64,000 bases of DNA from JBEATZ01 sp041178545 (GTDB taxonomy: Bacteria > Planctomycetota > UBA1135 > UBA2386). Both the position numbers and the translations under genes were made by a program. This document shows, in pieces, positions 35,352 to 47,724 of the stretch. Positions within the stretch are counted from its first letter, which is position 1. Every line of letters starts with the position of its first letter. The notes below the pieces were generated by a model that saw only the letters and a list, made by a program, of their open reading frames with translations, had not been told where the DNA came from and made no database searches. Location: NCBI GenBank assembly GCA_041178545.1, contig JBEGVB010000056.1:1-64000 (forward strand), in the 5' to 3' direction.

Positions 35352-36023
35352 TCAGCGGTCGAGCATCAGGATCTCGACGCGACGGTTCTTCTGGCGCGCT
35401 GCATCCGACTTCTCGGGCTGCGCGGGCTGGTACTCGCCGTAGCCCGCGACAGAAACCTTGTCCGCCGGGATGCCGCTCTTGGTGAGGAAGTCGGCAACCG
35501 CCATGGAGCGCTCCACCGACAGGCGGAGGTTGGTGCCCCAGTTGCTGTGGGTGATCGGCTGGTCGTCGGTGTGGCCGTCGACGCGGATGCGCTTGCCCTG
35601 ACGGGAGAGCTCACCCATCAGCTGGCCGAGGGTGGCGCGACCCTGCTCGGAGATCTCAACGCTCCCCGGGTTGAACAGCAGGCCGCCGAGCACGCGGAAT
35701 GCGAGCCCCTCGCTGGTGCGCACCAGCTCGACGCCGTCGACGGCGTTGGCAGAACCTTCCTGGTAGCGCTTGAGCAACTCGTCCAGCTTCTGCTTCTGGG
35801 ACTCGACCCAGGCAGCGTCCTTGGCGGACTTGCTGAGCCGCTCGACGTCTGCGCGCAGCTGTTCGTTCTCCTTGCCGAGCTTGCGCTGGTACTCGGTGAG
35901 TTCGGCGATCTGGGCCTTGAGCGCGTCGTTGGCGCTCAGGGCGCGACGATGGGTTTCGGGGCTGACACACGCCCCGAGGACAGCAAGAGTTGCAACCGCA
36001 CAGATGATCTTCGAAGTCGACAT
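35352..36023 (-). CDS. OmpA-family peptidoglycan-binding lipoprotein
   Basis: 223 aa. Lipobox LGAC with Cys19, so it is membrane anchored. Residues ~30-85 are a coiled coil (LTEYQRKLGKENEQLRADVE), giving a stalk. Residues ~105-223 are an OmpA C-terminal domain that holds peptidoglycan: FNPGSVEISEQG, VDGHTDDQPI, the NLRLSVERSMAVADFL helix and the final QKNRRVEILM. It resembles Pal/MotB-type tethers joining outer layers to the wall. GGAGG lies upstream of ATG 36023, with a promoter at 36087-36114. It heads the operon with the FGE-like lipoprotein and rsmA. Confidence 0.92.
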   Translation of the reverse strand: MSTSKIICAVATLAVLGACVSPETHRRALSANDALKAQIAELTEYQRKLGKENEQLRADVERLSKSAKDAAWVESQKQKLDELLKRYQEGSANAVDGVELVRTSEGLAFRVLGGLLFNPGSVEISEQGRATLGQLMGELSRQGKRIRVDGHTDDQPITHSNWGTNLRLSVERSMAVADFLTKSGIPADKVSVAGYGEYQPAQPEKSDAARQKNRRVEILMLDR

Positions 36024-36086
36024 GACCCCTCCAACAGAGAGCTGAGTCCTCTCCGCGCCGACCGGAGGCGCATCGAGGAGGCCCGG

Positions 36087-36114
36087 AAACTAGCGGGAAT
36101 CCGCGCCAATGCAA
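36087..36114 (-). promoter_or_regulatory. Promoter TTGCAT-N16-TAGTTT for the OmpA-like operon
   Basis: Minus strand: -35 TTGCAT (36109-36114), 16-nt spacer, -10 TAGTTT (36087-36092). The predicted leader is ~57 nt and contains GGAGG just before the ATG. It lies just past the strong terminator at 36167-36202, as expected for an independent unit. Confidence 0.6.
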
Positions 36115-36166
36115 ACAATGCGGGCCAACCTTGCGGGCGCGCGTGCAACGGGGCACCGCAAAACGC

Positions 36167-36202
36167 ACGACGGGGCGCGGCCTCGAGGCCGCGCCCCGTC
36201 GT
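36167..36202 (-). terminator. 36-nt perfect inverted repeat terminator
   Basis: Perfect 18-bp arms running from ACGACGGGGCGCGG to its complement with CTCGAG at the centre. On the minus strand it is followed by GCGTTTTGC, a short T tract. It lies ~90 nt past the stop of the membrane HTH gene and upstream of the OmpA-operon promoter: a strong intrinsic terminator, probably working both ways. Confidence 0.75.
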
Positions 36203-36242
36203 CAGGGGATCCGTCGTCAGGGGATCTGTCGTCAGGGGTACC
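36198..36242. repeat. Three tandem 15-bp repeats abutting the terminator
   Basis: GTCGTCAGGGGATCC, GTCGTCAGGGGATCT and GTCGTCAGGGGTACC follow without gaps. The first copy shares GTCGT with the right arm of the terminator palindrome, which suggests the array grew by slippage from the terminator edge. Confidence 0.8.
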
Positions 36243-36255
36243 CGCGCGCACGGCT

Positions 36256-36273
36256 CCGGGGTCCGCACCCCGG
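36256..36273 (-). terminator. Second hairpin just after the membrane HTH gene
   Basis: CCGGGGT-ccgc-ACCCCGG, a 7-bp stem with a 4-nt loop, ~20 nt past the stop of the gene at 36294. Tandem with the larger palindrome; no T tract of its own. Confidence 0.45.
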
Positions 36274-36293
36274 GGCTGGCGCACGGCAACGGA

Positions 36294-36785
36294 TCACTTC
36301 TGCGCGAAGACGCTCGTGAAGCCGTTGGACGCGGGGTCGGTGTCCTGCGACACCGAGTAGCTCACCAGGAAGCCCCACAGCATCACCACGCCACAGAGGA
36401 TGGCGGCCGCCAGGACCCAGGTCGGCTCCTTCTCCTGCACACCTGCCGCCACCGGCGCGGCTGCAGCGCGCGCGGGACGCGCAGCCGTTGCACCCTTGCG
36501 CGTCTTGGGTGCATCCTCCTCGGCGATGAGGGTGTCCTCGTCGGAGATCTGCTCCGTCACCATGCCGGTGTCGTCCTCGAGCGAGTCGACGAACGCCAGT
36601 TCCTCCTCACCCTTCGAGCGGGTGCCAAGGGCAGCCACGTCCTCCTTGCGGAACTTCATGGAGCCGCCGTCGCGGAACGCGCGGATCTCGCCTTCGGACA
36701 CGAGCTTCTTCAGCTCCTCGCTGCGCATCTTGAGTTCGCGGAGGGCCTTTTCGAACGAGATGAAATCTTCCTTGGAGTCGGACAC
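36294..36785 (-). CDS. Membrane-anchored MerR/excisionase-type HTH protein
   Basis: 163 aa from GTG 36785 with GAGGA upstream. Residues 8-51 match an excisionase-type (HTH_17) winged helix: ISFEKALRELKMRSEELKKL, then EGEIRAFRDGGSMKFRKEDV. This is followed by an acidic segment (60-92), an Ala/Arg/Pro linker and one membrane helix at 123-145, leaving a short external tail. The DNA-binding-like module would face the cytoplasm on a membrane tether, as in one-component membrane regulators; such folds may also bind protein. It has its own promoter and two terminators, so it is probably monocistronic. Confidence 0.82.
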   Translation of the reverse strand: MSDSKEDFISFEKALRELKMRSEELKKLVSEGEIRAFRDGGSMKFRKEDVAALGTRSKGEEELAFVDSLEDDTGMVTEQISDEDTLIAEEDAPKTRKGATAARPARAAAAPVAAGVQEKEPTWVLAAAILCGVVMLWGFLVSYSVSQDTDPASNGFTSVFAQK

Positions 36786-36833
36786 GTCAGTTCCTCAGGG
36801 ATGGTTGGAACGAGCCAGGGGGGAGAGAGCCAA

Positions 36834-36862
36834 AAGCTAGCGCGCAGGTCCGCGCAGTCCAA
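36834..36862 (-). promoter_or_regulatory. Promoter TTGGAC-N17-TAGCTT for the membrane HTH gene
   Basis: Minus strand: -35 TTGGAC (36857-36862), 17-nt spacer, -10 TAGCTT (36834-36839). The leader would be ~45 nt with GAGGA near the GTG start. Confidence 0.6.
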
Positions 36863-36889
36863 GCCACCAGCTGCCAGTTCCCGGCTGCG

Positions 36890-37411
36890 TCAGCGGGTGC
36901 CGCCCACCGGGAGCCCGGTCTGGACCTCCTTGGTGGACTCCCGGCGCTCGAAGAGCTTGCGCAGGTCCTGGTAGCCGTACTCGCTGCGGTCGTTGTACCC
37001 CTCCAGCTGGAGGTCGAGGTCGATCCGGCGGGCCCCCACGAGGGTGATGCGCCGCTGCTCGTTGCCACCGCCGCGGGCCTCATAGACTGCAAGCTGCTTC
37101 TTCTCGGTGTCGATGAGGTAGAGCACCGAGGTCCCCACCCCGTAGCTGCCGGTCACCGCCACGAGGCCGTTGCCGGAAGCTGCCTGGCCCGACTCCTCGC
37201 TGTAGACCACGGGCTCGTCATCCGTGGTCCCGGAGTTGGTGCCGGTGCCGCCCGTGGGCGGGTTGACGCCGCCGCGACCTTGGGCGGCCAGTTCGGGGAC
37301 GTCGACCGAGAGGGACGAGCGGGAACCTTCCCCGCGGGTCCACTGCCCGACGAGATAGGCGCCGAGCAGCAGGGGGACGAGAAGGGCGGGGTGGGACCAG
37401 CGGGAGCGCAT
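36890..37411 (-). CDS. Small membrane-anchored or secreted protein, unknown
   Basis: 173 aa. An N-terminal hydrophobic helix (~8-25) acts as anchor or uncleaved signal. A Gly/Thr/Asn-rich linker (~45-65) leads to a beta-rich region (~80-145) with LVAVTGSYGVGTSVLYLIDTE and a YEARGG turn, ending in a charged tail. The strand pattern resembles single blades of secreted quinoprotein-like repeats, but one blade cannot form a propeller. Start ATG 37411, just before the hydrophobic helix; an ATG 36 nt upstream is less likely. It follows the histidine kinase gene by 32 nt. Confidence 0.7.
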   Translation of the reverse strand: MRSRWSHPALLVPLLLGAYLVGQWTRGEGSRSSLSVDVPELAAQGRGGVNPPTGGTGTNSGTTDDEPVVYSEESGQAASGNGLVAVTGSYGVGTSVLYLIDTEKKQLAVYEARGGGNEQRRITLVGARRIDLDLQLEGYNDRSEYGYQDLRKLFERRESTKEVQTGLPVGGTR

Positions 37412-37443
37412 GGGTGGCAGTGTGCCCCTCCCGGGCTCCGCCC

Positions 37444-38931
37444 TCAAGGTCCAGGGGCGGACTGCGCCTCGGCAGCCGCCGGCAGCTCCAGTTCGACCCG
37501 GAAGCCCTTCCCCGGCTCCGAGTCCAGCCGCATCTCGCCGCCGTGGTTCCGCACGATGGAGTAGCTCATGAACATGCCGAGCCCGCTCGCGTCAGGGCGG
37601 TCCTTGCGGCTGAAGAACGGGTCCGTCACGCGCCCGAGGTCCTCTCGCGGCATCCCCGGGCCGTCGTCCACCACCTCGACGTGCACCTTGCCGCCCTCCG
37701 ACCACGTGCGGGTACGGATCCTCCCTCCCGCACCCTTCTGCTGCAGGGCGTCGAGCGAGTTGAGGTAGAGGTTGAGCAGCACCTGTTGGATCTCGTGGGC
37801 ATCGCCGCGCACCGTCGGCACACCTGCACCGTGCACGCAGTCGAAGGCCACGCCCTGCTGTGCGATGCGGTGCTCGACCAGGGACCGCGCCGCATCCACG
37901 GCGTCCGCGACGCGGAACGGGCGGGCGTCGACCTGCCGCGGCGAGAAGTCGAGCACCTTGCGGGAGGTGCGCGCCACGCGTTCGAGCCCCTGTTGCACCA
38001 GCTGCAGGTAGCTGCGCTGGCGGTCGTCGAGCCCAGGCGACTGCAGCAGGCGGTGGACCGCGTTGATCATCCCACCGATGGGGTTGTTGATCTCGTGCGC
38101 GATGCCGGCAGCCAGCGTTCCGATGGCCGCGAGACGAGAGCTCACGACGAGCGCCTGTTCCTGCCGACGCGTCTGCTCCACCGCGCGGGCGACTGCGTCG
38201 CGCAGCTCGTCCGTGTTGCCCTGCACCCTTGCAGCCATGGCGTTGAACGCACGCGCGAGCACCTCGAGCTCACGTACTCCCAGTTGCTCGGACACGCGCT
38301 CGCCGAAGTTCCCGCTGCCGAGGGCTGCAGCCGCACGGCCGACCTCTTGCAGCGGTCGCACCACCCGCCGCACGACGAGCCAGTGCGCCAGCAGCCCGAA
38401 CAGGGACGTCGAGGCGAGGATGGTGAGGAGCGCGGCACCCACGGGTGCCGTGGTCTCGGGGGGCGGGCCGAAGGGCTGGAACCACAGCGCGCCCACCACC
38501 TCCGCATCCTTGCGGATGGCCTTGCAGTAGCCGCCGGCGGCAGGGACCAGACCCTCGGTGGCGCGCGCGGTCTCCATCCCGGCGAGGATCTCGGCGCGCG
38601 GGAACCGGTCCGGGTCGCGGTGCACGGCACCGCGCGGGTTCAGGTAGACGAACCCCTCGAACGGCGGGCGCCCCGAGGTGACGACGACGTCCTGGAACAG
38701 CTCGCGGATGAGACCTGCCTCCACCAGGTTGCGGGCCTGTCGCTCGTCCCCCACGAACCGTTCCGCCGTGTAGACACGGCGGAGGAACGTGACCAGCTGC
38801 GCGTCGAGGAACGCCTCCTGCTGGCGCGCGACCCAAGCCTGTTGCGCGTAGTGCGCTGCCAGCTGCACGGCGCCAACCACCGCGAGGTTGAGCAGCAGCA
38901 CCACCAGCAGGATGCGCCAGGCGAGCGACAC
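37444..38931 (-). CDS. Membrane sensor histidine kinase
   Basis: 495 aa, GTG 38931. TM1 (~7-27), a periplasmic sensor loop (~28-160), TM2 (~163-187) and a HAMP region (~188-240). HisKA follows with the phospho-acceptor His279 in AAGIAHEINNP. The HATPase domain has the N box NLYLNSLDAL, G1 DDGPGMP, F box DPFFSRKD and G2 GLGMFMSYS. All catalytic elements are present. The HEINNP H-box is the NtrB/PilS-like group that often pairs with sigma-54 activators; no response regulator is adjacent. It starts 2 nt after the GspF/PilC-like gene, so it may sense a secretion or pilus-related state. Confidence 0.93.
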   Translation of the reverse strand: MSLAWRILLVVLLLNLAVVGAVQLAAHYAQQAWVARQQEAFLDAQLVTFLRRVYTAERFVGDERQARNLVEAGLIRELFQDVVVTSGRPPFEGFVYLNPRGAVHRDPDRFPRAEILAGMETARATEGLVPAAGGYCKAIRKDAEVVGALWFQPFGPPPETTAPVGAALLTILASTSLFGLLAHWLVVRRVVRPLQEVGRAAAALGSGNFGERVSEQLGVRELEVLARAFNAMAARVQGNTDELRDAVARAVEQTRRQEQALVVSSRLAAIGTLAAGIAHEINNPIGGMINAVHRLLQSPGLDDRQRSYLQLVQQGLERVARTSRKVLDFSPRQVDARPFRVADAVDAARSLVEHRIAQQGVAFDCVHGAGVPTVRGDAHEIQQVLLNLYLNSLDALQQKGAGGRIRTRTWSEGGKVHVEVVDDGPGMPREDLGRVTDPFFSRKDRPDASGLGMFMSYSIVRNHGGEMRLDSEPGKGFRVELELPAAAEAQSAPGP

Positions 38932-38933
38932 GT

Positions 38934-40085
38934 TCAGCGGCGCAGGGACTGCATCAGGGTGAGGAGCGGCGAGAGGAGCGCGTACACGATGAAGCCCACC
39001 ACCACCGCGAGTGCGACGAGCAGGATGGGTTCCAGCAACTTGAACGTCGTGTCGACGGTGCGGTCCACCTCTTCCTCGTAGCGGTCGGCGATGCGACCCA
39101 GCATGCGGTCCAGCTCACCGGTCTGTTCACCGACATCGACCATGTTCACGACCATGTCGTCGAACATGCCGCTCTGGCCCATCGGCACCGCAATGCCTGC
39201 GCCCTCGCGGATCGAGGCGTGCACCGAGGCAACGGCAGCACTCATGTGCACGTTGCTCACCGAGGCCTGGATGATGCTCAGCGCGTCGAGGTGCGGGACA
39301 CCGCTCTGCACCAGGGTGCCGAAGGTCCGCGCGAACCGTGCGACGAGGTTCTTGCGCACCAGTCCACCGAACAGCGGCAGCCGCAGGTGCATGCGGTGGA
39401 CGAGGCCGCGGTAACCGTCGACCCTGGCCACCAGCATGCGGTGGACCACGACGACGAGCACGACCGCGAGCACGTAACACCACCACCACGCCTGCAGGTG
39501 CTCGCCGAGGCCGATCACCGTGCGGGTGGTCCAGTGGAAGTTCGTCATGCCACCGCCGATCGACTGGAAGATCTCCTTGAACTTGGGGATGACCAGCGCA
39601 AACACGAGCAGCAGCACGCAGAAGGCGATGCCGAGCACGACGGCCGGGTACGCCATCGCGCCGATCACCCGGGACTTGATGCGCTCGCTCTTCTCGAGGA
39701 ACCCTGCCAGGCGGTTGAGGATCTCCTCCTGGACACCACCTGCCTCGCCCGCACGCATCATGTTCGTGTAGAGGGCGTCGAACACGCGGTCGTGCTTTGC
39801 CATCGCCTCGGACAACGGGGTGCCGGCCTCCACGTCCTCGACCAACTGGGCACTGATGCGCTTCATGGGGCCCTGCGGCAACTGTCCCTCGAGCACGCGG
39901 AGGCTGCGGGTGACCGGGATGCCGGCATCCAGCAAGGTGGCCAGCTGGCTGGTGAACTGCGCCAGCACACGCGGCCGCACCCTGCCGATCGGTCGAGCCG
40001 TCCCGCCCGCGGTCGCCAGCGCACCGCCACCTGGGACAGCGGCGGTCTTGGGCAACGGAACCTTGCGCTGGAGCTTCTTGGGCAT
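38934..40085 (-). CDS. Type II secretion/type IV pilus platform protein (GspF/PilC family)
   Basis: 383 aa inner-membrane protein with two T2SSF domains: the first at ~38-160 (LAQFTSQLATLLDAGIPVTRSL and the AGEAGGVQEEIL motif) and the second at ~240-365 (RFARTFGTLVQSGVPHLDAL, DVGEQTGELDRML). Three membrane helices lie around 142-165, 203-222 and 355-378. The platform protein links the cytoplasmic ATPase to pseudopilus assembly. The N-terminus has a basic, Gly/Ala-rich 35-residue extension. No gspE, gspD or pseudopilin gene lies nearby; it is a lone member, coupled to the histidine kinase. Confidence 0.92.
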   Translation of the reverse strand: MPKKLQRKVPLPKTAAVPGGGALATAGGTARPIGRVRPRVLAQFTSQLATLLDAGIPVTRSLRVLEGQLPQGPMKRISAQLVEDVEAGTPLSEAMAKHDRVFDALYTNMMRAGEAGGVQEEILNRLAGFLEKSERIKSRVIGAMAYPAVVLGIAFCVLLLVFALVIPKFKEIFQSIGGGMTNFHWTTRTVIGLGEHLQAWWWCYVLAVVLVVVVHRMLVARVDGYRGLVHRMHLRLPLFGGLVRKNLVARFARTFGTLVQSGVPHLDALSIIQASVSNVHMSAAVASVHASIREGAGIAVPMGQSGMFDDMVVNMVDVGEQTGELDRMLGRIADRYEEEVDRTVDTTFKLLEPILLVALAVVVGFIVYALLSPLLTLMQSLRR

Positions 40086-40115
40086 CGCGCGCCATCGTCG
40101 CGACCACAGCACCTG

Positions 40116-40129
40116 CCCGCAATAGCGGG
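40116..40129 (-). terminator. Short hairpin after the PP2C gene
   Basis: CCCGC-aata-GCGGG, a 5-bp stem with a 4-nt loop in the 52-nt gap past the phosphatase stop and before the GspF-like gene. No T tract; possibly only partly terminating. Confidence 0.3.
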
Positions 40130-40137
40130 TTGCCGGC

Positions 40138-41022
40138 TCAACCGCCGAGGAGGTTCGCAACGTCGAACCAGCCCAGCGCACGCAGTCCCACCAGCGCGAG
40201 CAGCACGGCTGCAGCGCCGAGGAGCAGCAGGGGCCAGCGCGGTGCGAGGAGGGAGCGGGTGCTGCGGGCCGGCATCGCCGCGAGCTCCTCGCGCGGCAAC
40301 TCGAACTGCTCGGGCACCCCGCTGCCCCCCCGCAGCCGCACCACGAGTGCCGTCGCGTTGTCCGGCCCACCGGCTGCCAGCGCCGCCGCGACGAGCCTCT
40401 CGGCTGCCTCCTGTGCCGAACCGCCCTGGAGCAGCCTGGCGACGGCCTCGGGGCCGACGGGCTTCCACACCCCGTCGGTGAGCAGCGCGACCGTGTCTCC
40501 TTCCTGCAACACCACGGGCCCGGAGTCGGGCTGCGGCGGCGGCATGCCCGCGCCGATGCAGCGCGTGAGCACGTGGTCGAGGTCGGTTCGCGCGTGGTCG
40601 ACGGTCAACTGCTCAAGTTGCCTGCCGCGCAGGCGCAGTGCCCTGCAGTCCCCCACGTGCACCAGTGCGGCACCGCCGGGCCCCACGGCGATTGCGGTGA
40701 GGGTGGTGCCCATGTCGCGCAGCGCGGGCAGCTGGCCCGCAAGTTCGCCGACGCGGGCGCAGGCGGCGGAGAAGCCCGCTCGCAGGCCGTCGAGCGGGTC
40801 AGTGCCACGCCACCCGCGGAACCCCAACGCGAGCCCGCGCAGGGCAGCACGGCTTGCCTCCGCGCCACCGGCCATGCCTCCCATGCCGTCGGCGACCGCG
40901 AACAGGTCTGCTGCCCCGGGCTCGTCGACAGCGCTCAGCACGACGTAGTCGTCCTCGTTGGCGGACCGCTGCATGCCCGTGTGGGTCGCCACACCCAGCT
41001 CGATGGACCGGCGGAGCCTCAC
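40138..41022 (-). CDS. PP2C-type Ser/Thr phosphatase with C-terminal membrane anchor
   Basis: 294 aa. Metal-dependent phosphatase that reverses Ser/Thr phosphorylation, most likely by the kinase two genes upstream. Motifs: RSANEDD (19-25), ADGMGG with Asp45, GTTLTA (105-110), VHVGDCRA, LLTDGV with Asp183, and GGPDNAT with Asp221: the full metal-binding set. A C-terminal helix (~262-282) anchors it with the catalytic domain in the cytoplasm. The start GTG 41022 overlaps the preceding stop as GTGA, tying its translation to the lipoprotein gene. Confidence 0.94.
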   Translation of the reverse strand: MRLRRSIELGVATHTGMQRSANEDDYVVLSAVDEPGAADLFAVADGMGGMAGGAEASRAALRGLALGFRGWRGTDPLDGLRAGFSAACARVGELAGQLPALRDMGTTLTAIAVGPGGAALVHVGDCRALRLRGRQLEQLTVDHARTDLDHVLTRCIGAGMPPPQPDSGPVVLQEGDTVALLTDGVWKPVGPEAVARLLQGGSAQEAAERLVAAALAAGGPDNATALVVRLRGGSGVPEQFELPREELAAMPARSTRSLLAPRWPLLLLGAAAVLLALVGLRALGWFDVANLLGG

Positions 41023-42073
41023 CTGCCACCCCCGGTCGCGAAGGTGGCCGAGACCACCTCTCCCTCGATGGTCGAGACCACGACCTGGAAGGCTCCCTCG
41101 CCGTCCAGCGGCACCAGTGCCTCGTAGCGGTACAGCCCGTCCTGCATGCGCATCGAGTCGAGCACTGCCTGCTCGAAGGCCAGGGCCGCGGCCCCGCGGC
41201 TGTCGAGCCGGGCCTGCCGCAACCGAACCACGGAAAGGGCCTGGCGGGAACTCACACGCAACCGATCCTGCCCCCCCTGCACGTCGAGGTCGAGCACCGC
41301 AACAGCACCGTCGCGGAGCCGCTGGCGTGCCGTCGGCGACTTCAGTTCGCGCGAGGCGAACTGGAGCAGTCGCTGGAGCGTGATGCCGCGGACACTCCTG
41401 CGGACCTTTGCCTCGTCGTCCGCGACCCAGAACGGGGGGACCACGACCGAGGTGAGCAGGCCGAGCGGACCGGCCCGTTCGACGAGCGAGAGCTCCACGG
41501 GTCCCGCGTTGACCAGGGACTCGTAGAGCACGCGCCCGGACTCGAGGTCGCGGAGGCTCACGCGCAGGATGGCACGGGACTCGAAACCGTGGTCGGGGAT
41601 GAGGAAACCGAGCCCCACCAGGAACCAGGTCCCCAACGTGATCGGCCAGCGCCCGTTCACCCCTTGCGACTCGACCGGCCCGTCGCGCAGGCCCTCGACG
41701 ACGAGCAGCCAGTCGTAGCCGTCGTCGCGCGCCTGCTGCAGGTAGCTGTCGCGCGCCGCCCCGGCAACCGACCAGGTCTGTTCGCGCGCATGAGCCACTG
41801 CCTGCGGGTCGAGGCCCGTGCGGTGGAACACGCGCGCGGACGCGAGCGCGTCGACGAACGGCTGCAGCTCCGCTGGCATCTCGGCACCGAAGGTCGAGTC
41901 GCCCTCCGGGACGGGAACCGACCCTGGGTCGCCGAACGAGCCGGTGACCAGCACGGCTGCGTCGAGCGGCGGCAGCAAGGCGGCATCCGGGACGGCGGCA
42001 ACCGAGCTGCATGCCGCACCGAGCAGGAGGAGCACGCATGCGCACGGTCCGGCAGTCCTGCGACGGAACTGGT

Positions 42074-42077
<4 letters not shown>
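41019..42077 (-). CDS. Lipoprotein between Ser/Thr kinase and PP2C genes
   Basis: 352 aa from GTG 42077. Lipobox LGAAC with Cys23. No recognised family. The body alternates strands and helices: a predicted domain at ~95-200 (YDWLLVVEGLRDGPVES) includes a hydrophobic stretch around 150 (LGTWFLVGLGFLIPDHG), then SRAILRVSLRDLESGRVLYE. It overlaps both neighbours by 4 nt (GTGA on each side), so the three products are likely made in fixed proportion. It could be the external ligand-binding or docking partner of the kinase's large outer region; this is inference from gene order only. Confidence 0.82.
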
Positions 42078-46288
<4,211 letters not shown>

Positions 46289-46402
46289 GGAACCAACTCG
46301 TGATCCGGGGCGGTTCGCCCTGCACAGCAGTGTCGCCGATGGGCTCCCGCCGCGGAACCCCTCGGAACCATTCGGCCCACGTCCCCTGGGGCGGGGAATC
46401 CC

Positions 46403-47350
46403 TCAGCGGGACGCCCAGGGCTCGGCCGGGTCGCGCCCCTTGCGAGGCTGCAACCAGCTCTCCCAGCGCACCAGGAACCGCAGGTCACCGGCACTGAGGC
46501 CCGCGAGCCCGGGATGCTTGGCCAGCACGGCACGCAGCACGTAGGCCTTGTCCGTTGCGGGCACACGGGCCCGCTTCGAGTCGGGACCACGGTCGTAGCC
46601 GAACCGCACGGCCTCACCGTCGGCGCGGCGCAGGAACACCCGTACCTCCGGGTAGCGGGGATGGCTGATCCAGCGCTCACCAAGGTTGTTCGCATCGACC
46701 TCGACCAGGTCCGGGCACTGGGGCACCAGGGGTGCGACCTCGTCGCGCCACTCCACCGCCACGGCAGCAGCCGCGAGCACGCGCTCGTCGGCGACGACCT
46801 CGCCGTGCCGGAACGAGAGCTGGTCTGCACCGCCCTCGCTGCGCAACACGGTGCCCGGCAGCGCCAGGCCGGGCAACACCGGCAGGGCGATGCCCTGACG
46901 GTCGACGCTGCAGAGGACGGCTCCATCCCCCGACTTGACCAGCAGCACCGGGCGGCGCAGCCCGACCTGCATGCGGAAGCGGTCCGGGAAGACACGCTGC
47001 AGCCGGAGGTCGCTGACCCACGGCACCTGGCGCAGGCCCTCCTGCAGGCGACGAGCGGAACGTTCGTCGAGGATCGGCACCGCGTCGTGCAGCCAGGGCT
47101 GGAGGTCGCGGGACACCACGACCAGCGCCTCGGTGGACAGCCAGTCGGGCCGCGCGGCGAACCCGACCTTGCCGAGTTCGACCGCGGGACTCAGGTTCTC
47201 GCTGTGGCGCAGCCGCATCGCCAGGACATCTGCGGCGCGCGGACCGAAGAACCACACCGTGAGCAGGAATGCAGACCAGATGGTGAGGCGAATGGCCCAG
47301 AGGGCCGCGCTCCCGAGCTTGTGCTCGTTGTCTGGTTGCACCCCGCCCAC
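46403..47350 (-). CDS. FtsQ/DivIB-like POTRA membrane protein
   Basis: 315 aa from GTG 47350. Short cytoplasmic start, one membrane helix (~14-36), then an extracytoplasmic region. Residues ~90-155 match the FtsQ-type POTRA pattern: RLQEGLRQVPWVSDLRLQRV, then FPDRFRMQVGLRRPVLLV and a SVDRQG turn, as in the WV..v.r.fPd.l.v.v..R.P..l motif. In other bacteria FtsQ joins FtsB and FtsL in the divisome. Most planctomycetes lack FtsZ, so a homologue here is notable. It lies between a small 85-aa gene and the giant kinase on one strand. The call rests on motif reading only; no dcw genes are adjacent. Confidence 0.65.
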   Translation of the reverse strand: MGGVQPDNEHKLGSAALWAIRLTIWSAFLLTVWFFGPRAADVLAMRLRHSENLSPAVELGKVGFAARPDWLSTEALVVVSRDLQPWLHDAVPILDERSARRLQEGLRQVPWVSDLRLQRVFPDRFRMQVGLRRPVLLVKSGDGAVLCSVDRQGIALPVLPGLALPGTVLRSEGGADQLSFRHGEVVADERVLAAAAVAVEWRDEVAPLVPQCPDLVEVDANNLGERWISHPRYPEVRVFLRRADGEAVRFGYDRGPDSKRARVPATDKAYVLRAVLAKHPGLAGLSAGDLRFLVRWESWLQPRKGRDPAEPWASR

Positions 47351-47381
47351 TTTGGCAACAGGAGAATCGGATCCGTGCGGA

Positions 47382-47639
47382 TCAGTTCAGCCTGGCGACT
47401 GCCGGCTTGACCTCGGTACGGGTGCGGTCGACGCCGCGCCCGCCGGTGGCCTGGTCGCAGTCCTCGATGAAGATCTCGAGGGTGTCGAGGATGTTCTCGA
47501 AGGTGCCGCGGTCCAGCGTCAGCTCACGGCCACCCTTGGCGGCGTCGAGCTCGTGCTCCATGAGCTTGCTCAGGATCTTGAGCTGGGAGAGGTGGCGACC
47601 GACGAACTTGTTCACGTTGCTGTCCGACTTCGATTCCAT
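47382..47639 (-). CDS. Small helical protein, unknown
   Basis: 85 aa, ATG 47639 with GGAG ~10 nt upstream. Probably all helical: KFVGRHLSQLKILSKLMEHE, then GTFENILDTLEIFIEDCDQA. No membrane segment, no signal, one Cys. It looks like a small oligomerising or adaptor protein; family not recognised. It is the first gene of the minus-strand run to the FtsQ-like protein (31-nt gap) and the giant kinase, and its leader carries two terminator-like hairpins. Codon bias matches neighbouring genes. Confidence 0.72.
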   Translation of the reverse strand: MESKSDSNVNKFVGRHLSQLKILSKLMEHELDAAKGGRELTLDRGTFENILDTLEIFIEDCDQATGGRGVDRTRTEVKPAVARLN

Positions 47640-47666
47640 TGGGAGGACTCCAAGAAGCAAAAGACC

Positions 47667-47717
47667 GGCCCGGACACGGGCCAGCTGACCGGAAAAAAGT
47701 CTCCGCGACCTGCGGAG
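47667..47717 (-). promoter_or_regulatory. Tandem hairpins with T tracts in the leader of the 85-aa gene
   Basis: Read on the minus strand: hairpin 1 CTCCGC-AGGTC-GCGGAG (47701-47717) followed by ACTTTTTTCC, then hairpin 2 GGCCCG-TGTC-CGGGCC (47667-47682) followed by GGTCTTTTGCTTCTT. Both look like intrinsic terminators pointing into the gene that begins at 47639. They may be an attenuator, the 3' end of a small RNA, or insulation against antisense transcription. Confidence 0.6.
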
Positions 47718-47724
47718 GCGCGGC

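Noticed and set aside
35936..36289. Minus-strand ORF with PLTTD repeats over the 36.2-kb gap
   Set aside because: The repeat peptide only reflects the 15-bp DNA repeats and the terminator palindrome; no start signal and no conservation cue.
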